NCBI GenBank assembly: GCA_009691185.1
Contig: SHVD01000003.1
Location: forward strand, 1 to 38,837
Origin: Candidatus Nanopelagicaceae bacterium
Lineage (GTDB): Bacteria; Actinomycetota; Actinomycetes; Nanopelagicales; Nanopelagicaceae
Direction of reading: 5' to 3'
DNA length: 38,837 nt
A program made the position numbers and the translations under genes. Positions 7,406-14,136 of the stretch are shown here, in pieces. Position 1 is the first letter of the stretch; each line of letters begins with the position of its first letter. The notes beneath the pieces are model-generated. The model made no database searches. It was given only the letters and a program-made list of their open reading frames with translations, and was not told where the DNA came from.

Positions 7406-8538
7406 TATTTTGTTAAACTTCTTTGACCAAGAATCAAGTTGCCAATTATCAATCACCCAACCTCGACCTGCCTGCCCCATTTGCTTTGCCGCATCAGGCT
7501 TTGCTAACAGATTAGAGATAGCTACTGCAATCTGGTCAACATTGCTACTGTCAATTAACACACCAGTTATTTGATCAAGTACGGCATCAACTGCTCCTCC
7601 AGAATTACCAACTACAACTGGTAAGCCACAGGCACTTGCCTCAAGATATACAATCCCCAACCCTTCAACCTCAAGCCCGGCAAATCGTGATCTCACTGGC
7701 ATTGCAAATACCTCTCCTAGGCATATGTAATCTGGCAGCTCTGAGTGCGAAACTTTTCCAGTAAATACAACCTTTGCCAGTACCCCCACCTGCTTAGCAG
7801 TATTAAATAACATTTGCTTAGTTGGGCCTTCACCAACCAATAAAAGAATTGCATCTGGAAATTGTTCTAAGATTTTGGGAAGAGCTTTTATTAATTGGTC
7901 TTGTCCTTTTCGATGAACCAATCTACCTACACAAACTATTACCCGCCTGCCCTCCAACTGATATTTTGCCACTAACTCATTATTTTTTGGCCTTGGATTG
8001 AAGTGATTGGTATCAATACCTGGAGCGATTTGAATAAACTTTTCTGATTGGCTTTTTATCTCACTTGAGCTATTCAAAATTTCATTTTTAGTATATTTAC
8101 CCAGATATCCCAAGTAATCAATACTCTTAATGATTTTCTGAAATGCCATTTTTAATATTGGCATTCTTGCCCACCAAATCTCATGGCCATGGCTTAGCGC
8201 CACAATATTGCTGGCGCCTTCACTTCGAAGCTTTCCAGCCATTAAAGCCAGCGGCGCGGCGGCGCCAAACCATACATTTTTGATTTGGTACTGCGCCATG
8301 ATCTTCACTGCTCGGGAATTGATTCTGGGGGTTGGCAGCAGAATTTTTGCCCGATCTCTAATTACTACTGCGCCATATTTTTCTAATAATTGTGCATCAA
8401 AGCTTTCACTTCCCTTTTGGGAGGAGGTGTAGATAATTAGGCAATTTTTAGGCAATCCCGCAATTAAACCCAGGATGAAGGTTTCAATCCCACCCGCACG
8501 AGGTCCAAGATCATTAGTTACAAGGAGTACCTTTTTAT
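7391..8538 (-). CDS. pimB: GT4 mannosyltransferase PimB', start codon apparently damaged
   Basis: GT4 enzyme that adds the second mannose from GDP-mannose to PI-mannoside (PIM1 to PIM2) at the cytoplasmic membrane face. Visible: HGHEIWW, GRLVHRKGQD donor site, LLVGEGP, and the E-x7-E block EGLGIVYLEASACG typical of PimB'. The first canonical in-frame start is a TTG at 8455 (354 residues), but homology clearly continues upstream: codons 8536-8456 encode KKVLLVTNDLGPRAGGIETF, which contains the essential N-terminal GPRAGGIE loop of PimB'. No ATG, GTG or TTG exists in that stretch. The sequence GAT-AAAAAGG at 8539-8530 becomes ATG AAA AAG G if one G is inserted, giving 382 residues, the usual family length. 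Neighbours NlpC/P60 and fadD15 match the mycobacterial locus. Either an assembly error or a real start-codon lesion. Confidence 0.82.
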
Positions 8539-8540
8539 CT

Positions 8541-9542
8541 TTATAAACGTCGGGCTCCGATATAAGGTTTTTTACCCATATTCATGTTGGCAATCTTTAC
8601 TCGGCTACCTTTTCTTGGTGCATGCAACATTCGATCTGGTCCTAAGTAAATTGCAACATGTGAGATTGGTTTTCCAAAAAATACTAGATCACCTGGCTGC
8701 AAATCCTTTTTTGCTACCGCTTTACCGTATCCATACTGTGCCCTTGATGAGTGTGGAAGTGAGACACCTGCTGCGCCAAAGGCGCGCATGGTTAGGCCTG
8801 AACAATCCCAATAGGTCGTTCCATCTGCACCAAAAACATACTTATCGCCAATTTGACTTAGTGCATACTTAATCGCAACTCCCCCACGTCCAGATAGACC
8901 GGAGTACTTACCCGCATCAGCGAGTGATCTTTGCTGGTCTGCATTTTCTTCATCATCATTTAGCTTTGCTAATCGCTCGCGCTCTGCTGCGGTTAATTTC
9001 TCCAGTAAAGCTTCAGCCTCTGCCAATTTAGCGTTTGCAATATCTTGTTGCTTTTTAAACCTTGCCTCTGCCGCCTTTACCAAAGCCAACTTATCGGACA
9101 AGGTTAATGAGGTGGCATTTAAACGTTGGGTGGCAACTGAAAACTTCTTTAAGTCACTAGTTTTTTGCCTGGTCACCGCTTCAAGTGAGCCAGCAGTTGA
9201 GAGATATTGGGCTGGATTTGATGAAAACAATAGCTCTAAAGATTTACTTAGGGGTCCTGACTTGTATTGCTCAGCCGCAATTGCACCAATTGCTTTATTT
9301 AATTCAGAGACAGACGCCCCCTGTTGAGTCGCTTGTTGTTGAACTGAGTCCAAGGTTTTTTTTAATTTGGCCAATTGCACCTTCGCCTCTTGAGCACCTT
9401 CAGCCGCTGTTGTTGCCTGTGCCTCCAAATCTCGCACCCGAGCTTGTATCTCAATCAGATTTGGCGCAGCAGTTGCAGGTGAGGGCGCAAGTAGCCCAGT
9501 TGCGATCACGAGGCTGAAAATCACCCGAAGGGAAAATTTCAT
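8541..9542 (-). CDS. Secreted NlpC/P60 peptidoglycan endopeptidase with coiled-coil
   Basis: 333 residues. A signal peptide (KFSLRVIFSLVIATGLLAPSPATAA, cut near residue 26) is followed by a long coiled coil (about 30-210) rich in Ala, Lys, Glu and Gln, then a C-terminal NlpC/P60 domain: YWDCSGL (catalytic C247), SHVAIYLG (H295) and MLHAPR (H307 as polar third residue). It would cleave peptide stems of peptidoglycan during growth or separation, like mycobacterial Rv2190c and RipA-type enzymes; coiled coils in this class usually serve auto-inhibition or binding to FtsEX-like partners. It is upstream of pimB' on the same strand, with its TAA just before the pimB' start. Promoter TTGAGT-18-TAACCT, 6 nt before the ATG, so probably leaderless. 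Confidence 0.88.
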   Translation of the reverse strand: MKFSLRVIFSLVIATGLLAPSPATAAPNLIEIQARVRDLEAQATTAAEGAQEAKVQLAKLKKTLDSVQQQATQQGASVSELNKAIGAIAAEQYKSGPLSKSLELLFSSNPAQYLSTAGSLEAVTRQKTSDLKKFSVATQRLNATSLTLSDKLALVKAAEARFKKQQDIANAKLAEAEALLEKLTAAERERLAKLNDDEENADQQRSLADAGKYSGLSGRGGVAIKYALSQIGDKYVFGADGTTYWDCSGLTMRAFGAAGVSLPHSSRAQYGYGKAVAKKDLQPGDLVFFGKPISHVAIYLGPDRMLHAPRKGSRVKIANMNMGKKPYIGARRL

Positions 9543-9548
9543 TTAGAA

Positions 9549-9578
9549 AGGTTAGCCACCAAAACCTGATTAACTCAA
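9549..9578 (-). promoter_or_regulatory. Promoter of nlpC (-35 TTGAGT, -10 TAACCT), leaderless geometry
   Basis: On the minus strand TTGAGT (9578-9573) and TAACCT (9554-9549) are separated by 18 nt, and the -10 ends 6 nt before the ATG at 9542. This is one of the few promoters in the window with both boxes recognisable. No Shine-Dalgarno sequence follows. Confidence 0.55.
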
Positions 9579-9647
9579 CCTGACTTAAGCCTAAAGTGCT
9601 GAGAATTATCTATTTTTTTCTCCTGATTTACAGAGTTTTAGGCGGGA

Positions 9648-9857
9648 TCACCCTCTTGCACTGCTTTGTTTGCCGCCAGTATCAAATCGCAACGGTGGCA
9701 CAAGCCCAAGCTTGGCTAGGTTATTGATAGCTAAATTCTCATTGCTGCTAAGTTCAGCATTTTTTCCAGCGGTTGGCTTTATCTCCAGCAACACTGAAAC
9801 AACACAATCGCCACAGGCGATATCGCGCATTACACAACTTTCACAATTGATGATCAT
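9648..9857 (-). CDS. Small conserved actinobacterial four-cysteine protein
   Basis: 69 residues. The N-terminal third is a tight cysteine cluster, NCESCVMRDIACGDCVV (C5, C8, C15, C18), which could bind zinc or an Fe-S cluster. It is followed by a variable linker and a helical LAINNLAKLGLVPPLRF segment. I recognise the pattern as a short conserved hypothetical protein of actinobacteria, usually found near this cell-wall/RibD-like neighbourhood; no function is established to my knowledge. It lies upstream of nlpC on the same strand with a ~105-bp gap. The -10 TAATCT is 6 nt before its ATG, which supports it as a real leaderless gene. The overlapping plus-strand frame has no such support. Confidence 0.75.
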   Translation of the reverse strand: MIINCESCVMRDIACGDCVVSVLLEIKPTAGKNAELSSNENLAINNLAKLGLVPPLRFDTGGKQSSARG

Positions 9858-9863
9858 GGCTCA

Positions 9864-9869
9864 AGATTA
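9864..9869 (-). promoter_or_regulatory. -10 box of the four-cysteine protein gene, leaderless geometry
   Basis: TAATCT on the minus strand, 6 nt before the ATG at 9857. It faces the divergent RibD-like gene's TAACCT (9891-9896), with a short dyad between them. Confidence 0.5.
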
Positions 9870-9877
9870 GAAGAGGC

Positions 9878-9888
9878 CACTGACAGTG
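9878..9888. promoter_or_regulatory. Dyad CACTG-A-CAGTG between two divergent -10 boxes
   Basis: An 11-bp perfect dyad centred between the -10 boxes of the four-cysteine gene and the RibD-like gene. The position would suit a shared operator. It is short, so chance is possible. Confidence 0.25.
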
Positions 9889-9890
9889 AG

Positions 9891-9896
9891 TAACCT
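9891..9896 (+). promoter_or_regulatory. -10 box of the RibD-like reductase gene, leaderless geometry
   Basis: TAACCT, 8 nt before the ATG at 9905. No Shine-Dalgarno sequence lies in the gap (TCATCTCC). Confidence 0.45.
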
Positions 9897-9904
9897 TCAT
9901 CTCC

Positions 9905-10435
9905 ATGAGATCTGTGATCGCAAGTGCCAACCTGATTGTTGGCAAAGATGGCTCAACTACAGTTGCTGGCTCATCAACTCCCCTTTCAACTGATGAGGAC
10001 AGAAGGCGTTTTCATCAATTGCGCACCGACTCAGATTTGATCCTAATTGGTGGCAACACTGCAAGGCGTGAGCCATATAAGCGCACCCCAATCCCTCTTT
10101 ATATTCTCACCCACACCAAGGTAAGACTGGCGCCCAAAAACCAGTTAGCTAAACAATTCACAATGACTCCCACACAGATGATCAGTGAAATAAGTAATAA
10201 CTTTCCGCCCCAAGATAGTAAAGCTGGCATCAGGGTGTTAGTAGAAGCAGGTCCAAAACTTCTGCAGCAGATGATCGATGAGTCCTTAATTGATCAGCTT
10301 TATCTAAGTATTAATCTAGAAAAAACTGGTGATAATAAGATATCAATTGACGAACTGACCTCGACTTTTAAATTAATCTCTACTGAAGTCATATCAGCTT
10401 GTGAGTTTAGGTATTACCAAAGACTAGCCAACTGA
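9905..10435 (+). CDS. RibD C-terminal/dihydrofolate-reductase-like family protein
   Basis: 176 residues with the RibD_C fold: N-terminal strand and substrate loop (SANLIVGKDGSTT), DEDRRRFHQLRTDSDLILIGGNTAR, where the GGNTAR-type segment forms the NADPH-binding loop, and VLVEAGPKLLQQMIDESLIDQLYLSI near the C-terminus, matching the family's EGG-x-L-...-L-D-E pattern with EAGP in place of the usual glycine pair. Family members reduce the riboflavin intermediate or other pyrimidine-like substrates with NADPH. With no deaminase domain and no rib genes nearby, its own substrate is not known, and a role in riboflavin synthesis is only one option. Its 3' end overlaps the EamA gene by 12 bp, convergently. 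Confidence 0.75.
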   Translation: MRSVIASANLIVGKDGSTTVAGSSTPLSTDEDRRRFHQLRTDSDLILIGGNTARREPYKRTPIPLYILTHTKVRLAPKNQLAKQFTMTPTQMISEISNNFPPQDSKAGIRVLVEAGPKLLQQMIDESLIDQLYLSINLEKTGDNKISIDELTSTFKLISTEVISACEFRYYQRLAN

Positions 10436-11263
10436 GATTACGGCAATACCAGCGATAGCAAGTCCAATACCAATATATTGAACTTTATGTAATCGCTCAT
10501 GCAAAATCTTAAAAGCAAGAAGTGCGGTAACGATTGGAAATAATGAAGCAAGCACTACGGCAAGAGATACCAAGCCTTTTGTAGTTGCAACACCCAGCAA
10601 TAAATTGGCAATGAAATCAGCGCCTCCAATTGCAATTAAAAGCGGCAAATCTTTTCGGGTGAAGCCACCAAAAGTTCTATATTTTGCAAATAAAAATAAA
10701 GCAATGATAAATGTAGTAAAGCGCATGGTGGTCATTGTCATAATCGCACTTGAGGCGGAGCCCTGAGCAATAAAAGCCACCGCTCCACCAAAGCCAAAAG
10801 CTGCAATGACTGCATAGACCAACGGCTTAATACTTATGCCACCTTTTATCTCAGGACCACTTGCACAGAATGCACCGAGTAAGGCAATACTCATGCCAGT
10901 TAATTGGGTTGAGTTTGGTTTTTCACCATTAATAAAAGCAATTGTTACTGGGATTAATACACTAAGTGCTGCGATAGGTGAAACGACTCCCATCCGGCCA
11001 GTTGCAAGCCCAGTATAAAAAGCGACTAATCCAATAAAGCCAAGTAATCCGGCAAAAACTCCAGACAAGAAGTAATTATCCCAACTTAATGAGGGTTTGA
11101 TCCAAGAGGAGCTGATAAGAATTATTGAAATACCAATTAATAAACCAAAAGCTTGTGAGACGACAGTAACAGCTAGTGCTTGATATCGCTTGGCTAAATT
11201 GCCACCAAAGAAATCTGCCGCTCCCCAAAGAACTGAACTAAGCAATGCTAATAATGCAGCCAC
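10424..11263 (-). CDS. EamA (DMT superfamily) transporter
   Basis: 279 residues, strongly hydrophobic throughout with ten predictable membrane helices arranged as two EamA repeats (about 1-135 and 145-279). Each repeat ends in the typical proline/glycine-rich helix pair, e.g. PIAALSVLIPVTIAFINGE and VVLASLFPIVTALLAFKIL followed by HERLHKVQYIGIGLAIAG. These are drug/metabolite transporters, usually exporters of amino acids or related metabolites; the substrate cannot be inferred. GTG start at 11263, with TAGGCT 6 nt upstream. Genes on both sides are on the opposite strand, so it is a single-gene unit. Confidence 0.85.
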   Translation of the reverse strand: MAALLALLSSVLWGAADFFGGNLAKRYQALAVTVVSQAFGLLIGISIILISSSWIKPSLSWDNYFLSGVFAGLLGFIGLVAFYTGLATGRMGVVSPIAALSVLIPVTIAFINGEKPNSTQLTGMSIALLGAFCASGPEIKGGISIKPLVYAVIAAFGFGGAVAFIAQGSASSAIMTMTTMRFTTFIIALFLFAKYRTFGGFTRKDLPLLIAIGGADFIANLLLGVATTKGLVSLAVVLASLFPIVTALLAFKILHERLHKVQYIGIGLAIAGIAVISVG

Positions 11264-11269
11264 TAAAGA

Positions 11270-11275
11270 AGCCTA
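11270..11275 (-). promoter_or_regulatory. -10 box of the EamA gene, leaderless geometry
   Basis: TAGGCT on the minus strand, 6 nt before the GTG at 11263. No recognisable -35. Confidence 0.42.
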
Positions 11276-11356
11276 CTATGGTCAAATAGGATGGATTTGC
11301 AGCAATATCTCATCACTGATTGCTCGTGCCTAGTCCTGCTTAATCTACTTGTAATT

Positions 11357-11362
11357 TATCCT
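11357..11362 (+). promoter_or_regulatory. -10 box of the DUF3000 gene, leaderless geometry; decides the start
   Basis: TATCCT, 6 nt before the GTG at 11369. The spacing matches the other leaderless starts and argues against the upstream in-frame ATG at 11291, whose extra residues do not resemble the family. Confidence 0.5.
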
Positions 11363-11368
11363 TGGACG

Positions 11369-11908
11369 GTGAAAAAAACTTTTGACCAAGTAATCGCACC
11401 TATCTTGGCGCTGAAACCGCGTGGTGAGATTATGTTGGAAAGTGTGCCTGCGCCGCAAAAACTTGCACCCCATTCATTAGCAATGACTGCAGATGTTTTA
11501 GAGGATGCGGCCACTGGCCGATTTGTTTTACTACATGACCCTGCCGGACAAGAGGGTTGGGGCGGGCAATGGCGATGTGTCACATTTGCGCGGGCAGCAA
11601 TTGATCTAGAGATGGCATCTGATCCATTATTGCCAGAGGTTGGTTGGGCTTGGTTAATTGAATCATTAAAAAAACAAGGGTGTGAGTTCACCGCCCCCAG
11701 TGGCACCGTCACCAGAGTTGCTAGCCAATCCTTTGGTGAATTAGTGGATAAAGATGAAAACTCTGAGATTGAAATACGCGCATCTTGGTCACCGACGAAT
11801 GAAGATAATTTAATCAATCATGTAAATGCTTGGCTGGAGTTATTGGCAATAAGTGCTGGGTTAGAACCAATTCCACAAGGTGTTACCTCCATCGCTGGCA
11901 AAAATTAG
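11369..11908 (+). CDS. DUF3000 family protein
   Basis: 179 residues from the GTG at 11369. The conserved actinobacterial DUF3000 segments are present: LESVPAPQKLAPHSLAM, the GRFVLLHDPAGQEGWGGQWRCVTFARA block, and PLLPEVGWAWLIESLKKQG, ending in LLAISAGLEPIPQG. The function of the family is unknown. It is found directly upstream of the RNase D-like gene in actinobacteria (M. tuberculosis Rv2680-Rv2681), as here with a 13-bp gap, which suggests a link to RNA processing but does not prove it. An ATG at 11291 would add 26 hydrophobic residues that look like read-through of promoter sequence. No catalytic motif is evident. Confidence 0.83.
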   Translation: MKKTFDQVIAPILALKPRGEIMLESVPAPQKLAPHSLAMTADVLEDAATGRFVLLHDPAGQEGWGGQWRCVTFARAAIDLEMASDPLLPEVGWAWLIESLKKQGCEFTAPSGTVTRVASQSFGELVDKDENSEIEIRASWSPTNEDNLINHVNAWLELLAISAGLEPIPQGVTSIAGKN

Positions 11909-11921
11909 AAGTTTTTAATTA

Positions 11922-13208
11922 ATGCTCACCCCACTTCTTGCACCCCGTCATGGCACACCTAAAATCGTTGATGATGAAGCTGGCTTTGCGCAAGTAATCA
12001 CTGATCTAGCAAAAGGAGATGGTCCAATTGCAGTTGATGCCGAACGGGCATCTGGGTATAAATATAGCCAGCGGGCGTATTTAATTCAGATCTACCGCAA
12101 AAATGGTGGGCTGCATCTGATTGATCCAATTCCACTTAAAGATTCAAAGTTGTGGCAATTATTTAATCAAAACTTCTCTGAGTATGAATGGGTTATCCAT
12201 GCCAGTACTCAAGATCTCACCTGCTTATTAGAGATTGGCCTAAAGCCTAAAAAGCTATTTGATACTGAATTAGGCGCCAGAATTGCAGGCTGCCCTCGAG
12301 TTGGCCTTGGCCCACTTGCCGAGAGTTTGCTAGAACTAAGTTTAGCCAAGGAACACTCCGCAGTTGATTGGTCAATTAGGCCCTTAAAATCTGAGTGGAT
12401 CATTTACGCCGCCCTTGATGTTGATATCTTGTTAGATATCAGAGATAAAGTGGCAGAGCTGCTAGTTGAACAGAAAAAATTAAAGTGGGCTGAGCAGGAT
12501 TTTACAGCCATTCTTAAGAATTATGAAAATTTTCAGGTTGTGGATACTCCTAAGCCAGATCGTTGGCGTAGAACCTCCGGCATGCATAAGGTGCGGGATA
12601 GATTAACTATGACGGTAGTGCGAGATCTTTGGTTTTCACGTGATGAATTGGCTCGGCAATTAGATATCGCCCCAGGCCGAGTATTAGGTGATGCGGCGAT
12701 AGTAGAGCTGGCAACTAAGCTGCCAGATAATTTAGAGGCGGTAGCAAAGGTTATTGGTTGGCGCACCAGATTAGAGGCACCACCATTTAATCGCTGGTTA
12801 TCGGTATTAACCAATGCGCTTAATACCCCAATAGATGCCCAACCTGAGTTTCGTTTGCCATCTGCAACCTTGCCGCCAATAAAAATTTGGAAAGAGAAGA
12901 ATCCACTTGGTTATGCCAGATTGACCCATGCTCGGTTGCAATTGGCAACCTTGTCTCAAACTTTGCAAATTCCAGTTGAAAATTTAATTACGCCAGAACT
13001 GGTAAAACATATCTGTTGGCAAAATCCACCAGGTGAAAGCAGTGAGTATGAAGGATTTGTAAAAGGTGAATTGGAAAAAATGGGAGCACGCCCTTGGCAG
13101 ATTGAGCAGGTGACATCAATTATCGCCCCGTGCCTATCCGAGATTGAGCCAGTGTTAATTCCAGAGCCGGTAGAGGGTGAATCTGAGCCTGAGGTAGCGG
13201 GGCCGTAA
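11922..13208 (+). CDS. rnd: RNase D-like DEDDy 3'-5' exoribonuclease with HRDC domain
   Basis: 428 residues. The DEDDy exonuclease domain (about 15-205) shows D39 and E41 (AVDAERASG), D98 (HASTQDLTCL), Y162 and D166 (YAALDVDILL), all four acidic metal ligands plus the tyrosine. An HRDC domain follows (about 225-300: LWFSRDELARQLDIAPGRVL), then a second helical, HRDC-like region. It would trim 3' ends of tRNA precursors and other RNAs in the cytoplasm. The actinobacterial form is longer than E. coli RNase D (~375) because of the C-terminal part and a low-complexity proline/glutamate tail. It follows DUF3000 by 13 bp with no clear ribosome binding site, and is followed by the FTR1 promoter region. 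Confidence 0.87.
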   Translation: MLTPLLAPRHGTPKIVDDEAGFAQVITDLAKGDGPIAVDAERASGYKYSQRAYLIQIYRKNGGLHLIDPIPLKDSKLWQLFNQNFSEYEWVIHASTQDLTCLLEIGLKPKKLFDTELGARIAGCPRVGLGPLAESLLELSLAKEHSAVDWSIRPLKSEWIIYAALDVDILLDIRDKVAELLVEQKKLKWAEQDFTAILKNYENFQVVDTPKPDRWRRTSGMHKVRDRLTMTVVRDLWFSRDELARQLDIAPGRVLGDAAIVELATKLPDNLEAVAKVIGWRTRLEAPPFNRWLSVLTNALNTPIDAQPEFRLPSATLPPIKIWKEKNPLGYARLTHARLQLATLSQTLQIPVENLITPELVKHICWQNPPGESSEYEGFVKGELEKMGARPWQIEQVTSIIAPCLSEIEPVLIPEPVEGESEPEVAGP

Positions 13209-13216
13209 TGTGATAG

Positions 13217-13246
13217 GAATTACGCAACACTTAAGTTGCGTAATTC
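13217..13246. promoter_or_regulatory. Perfect 12-bp inverted repeat over the -35 box of the FTR1 gene
   Basis: GAATTACGCAAC (13217-13228), spacer ACTTAA, then GTTGCGTAATTC (13235-13246). The right arm contains the -35 hexamer TTGCGT (13236-13241). It is followed by CAATTTATTGGG and not by a T-run, so a repressor operator fits better than a terminator, although it could serve the upstream RNase D gene as a hairpin. Confidence 0.5.
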
Positions 13247-13265
13247 AATTTATTGGGTTTATGCT
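13236..13265 (+). promoter_or_regulatory. Promoter of the FTR1 gene (-35 TTGCGT, -10 TATGCT), leaderless geometry
   Basis: TTGCGT (13236-13241) and TATGCT (13260-13265) are separated by 18 nt. The -10 ends 6 nt before the ATG at 13272. This promoter would lie across the TTG at 13236, arguing against using that codon as the gene start. Confidence 0.55.
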
Positions 13266-13271
13266 AACTAC

Positions 13272-14084
13272 ATGTTAAGTACATTTCTAATCGCCCTTCG
13301 TGAGGGGCTAGAGGCTGCATTAATTGTGGGAATTCTAGTTGCATATGTAGTTAAGACAGATCGTAGAAATTTACTTGCCCCAATTTGGAGTGGTGTGGCG
13401 TTGGCACTTGCTGCCAGCTTTGCATTGGGCGGCTTTTTATCCTTCACCTCAGCTGAGTTAAGTGAGCGCGGTGAGCAATTCTTTGCTGGCACGACATCAT
13501 TTTTGGCAGTGGGTCTAGTTACCTGGATGGTTTTTTGGATGAAGCGGGCAGCAAGAACTCTAAGAGATGAGTTGCATGGCAAGGTTGATAATGCTCTATC
13601 TGCTGGCCCATTAGCAATAGCGGCTGCAGCCTTTTTTGCAGTTGCCCGTGAGGGGTTAGAGACTGCGCTGTTTGTTTATACAAACTTCAAGACGGTAGCT
13701 GCAACATCTTCTGCATCTGTGGGATTAGTTTTGGGATTAGCCCTGGCAGTATTTTTGGGGTATTTAATCTACAACCGAGCTATCAAACTTAATCTAACTA
13801 AGTTCTTCACTGTTACCGGTATCGCGCTAATTATTGTTGCAGCAGGAGTTCTCTCATATGGAGTGCATGAGTATCAAGAGCTTGGTTGGATACCAGGTGA
13901 TGGCTCCTACGCTTGGGATATCTCATCATTCATGGCGAAGGATTCAATAGCTGGCTCAGTACTTGCAGGCACTATTGGTTTTGATGTAAATACCTCATGG
14001 ATTCAGCTTTTCGTTTGGGCGGCATATCTATCTATTGTGCTTCGCCTTTATACAAAGCCCGCGAAGGTGAAGACACTAGTTTAA
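13272..14084 (+). CDS. efeU: FTR1 family high-affinity iron permease (EfeU-like)
   Basis: 270 residues from the ATG at 13272. Two REGLE iron-binding motifs define the family: ALREGLEAALIVG near the N-terminus and AVAREGLETALFV in the middle, each within a membrane helix; about seven helices in total. It would carry ferric iron, or iron released by a partner oxidase, across the cytoplasmic membrane. The usual EfeO and EfeB partners are not adjacent, so it either works alone or its partners are elsewhere. A TTG at 13236 would add 12 residues but overlaps the promoter and the inverted repeat. Regulation by an iron-responsive repressor at the 13217-13246 repeat is inference. Confidence 0.85.
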   Translation: MLSTFLIALREGLEAALIVGILVAYVVKTDRRNLLAPIWSGVALALAASFALGGFLSFTSAELSERGEQFFAGTTSFLAVGLVTWMVFWMKRAARTLRDELHGKVDNALSAGPLAIAAAAFFAVAREGLETALFVYTNFKTVAATSSASVGLVLGLALAVFLGYLIYNRAIKLNLTKFFTVTGIALIIVAAGVLSYGVHEYQELGWIPGDGSYAWDISSFMAKDSIAGSVLAGTIGFDVNTSWIQLFVWAAYLSIVLRLYTKPAKVKTLV

Positions 14085-14124
14085 GTTGTGGGTTGCCCCA
14101 CTACCCATTTACTCTACTGGCGAG

Positions 14125-14130
14125 TAACCT
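14125..14130 (+). promoter_or_regulatory. -10 box of the thiolase-fadB operon, leaderless geometry
   Basis: TAACCT, 6 nt before the ATG at 14137, same hexamer and spacing as nlpC and the SRPBCC gene. The gap (AGCCCT) offers no Shine-Dalgarno site. Confidence 0.52.
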
Positions 14131-14136
14131 AGCCCT

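Noticed and set aside
9543-9647. c-di-AMP (ydaO-type) riboswitch upstream of the NlpC/P60 gene
   Set aside because: Actinobacterial cell-wall hydrolase genes often have one, but the 105-bp region is too short, conserved elements could not be matched, and the promoter geometry implies no 5' leader.
9670-9870. Plus-strand 66-codon frame opposite the four-cysteine gene
   Set aside because: Shadow of the conserved minus-strand cysteine protein, without promoter or ribosome binding site.
13217-13246. Intrinsic terminator of the RNase D gene
   Set aside because: The stem is AT-rich, has no T-run after it, and overlaps a good -35; an operator fits better, though a hairpin function is not excluded.
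13236-13271. Upstream TTG start for the FTR1 gene
   Set aside because: The stretch overlaps the inverted repeat and promoter boxes, and the added residues are not part of the family.
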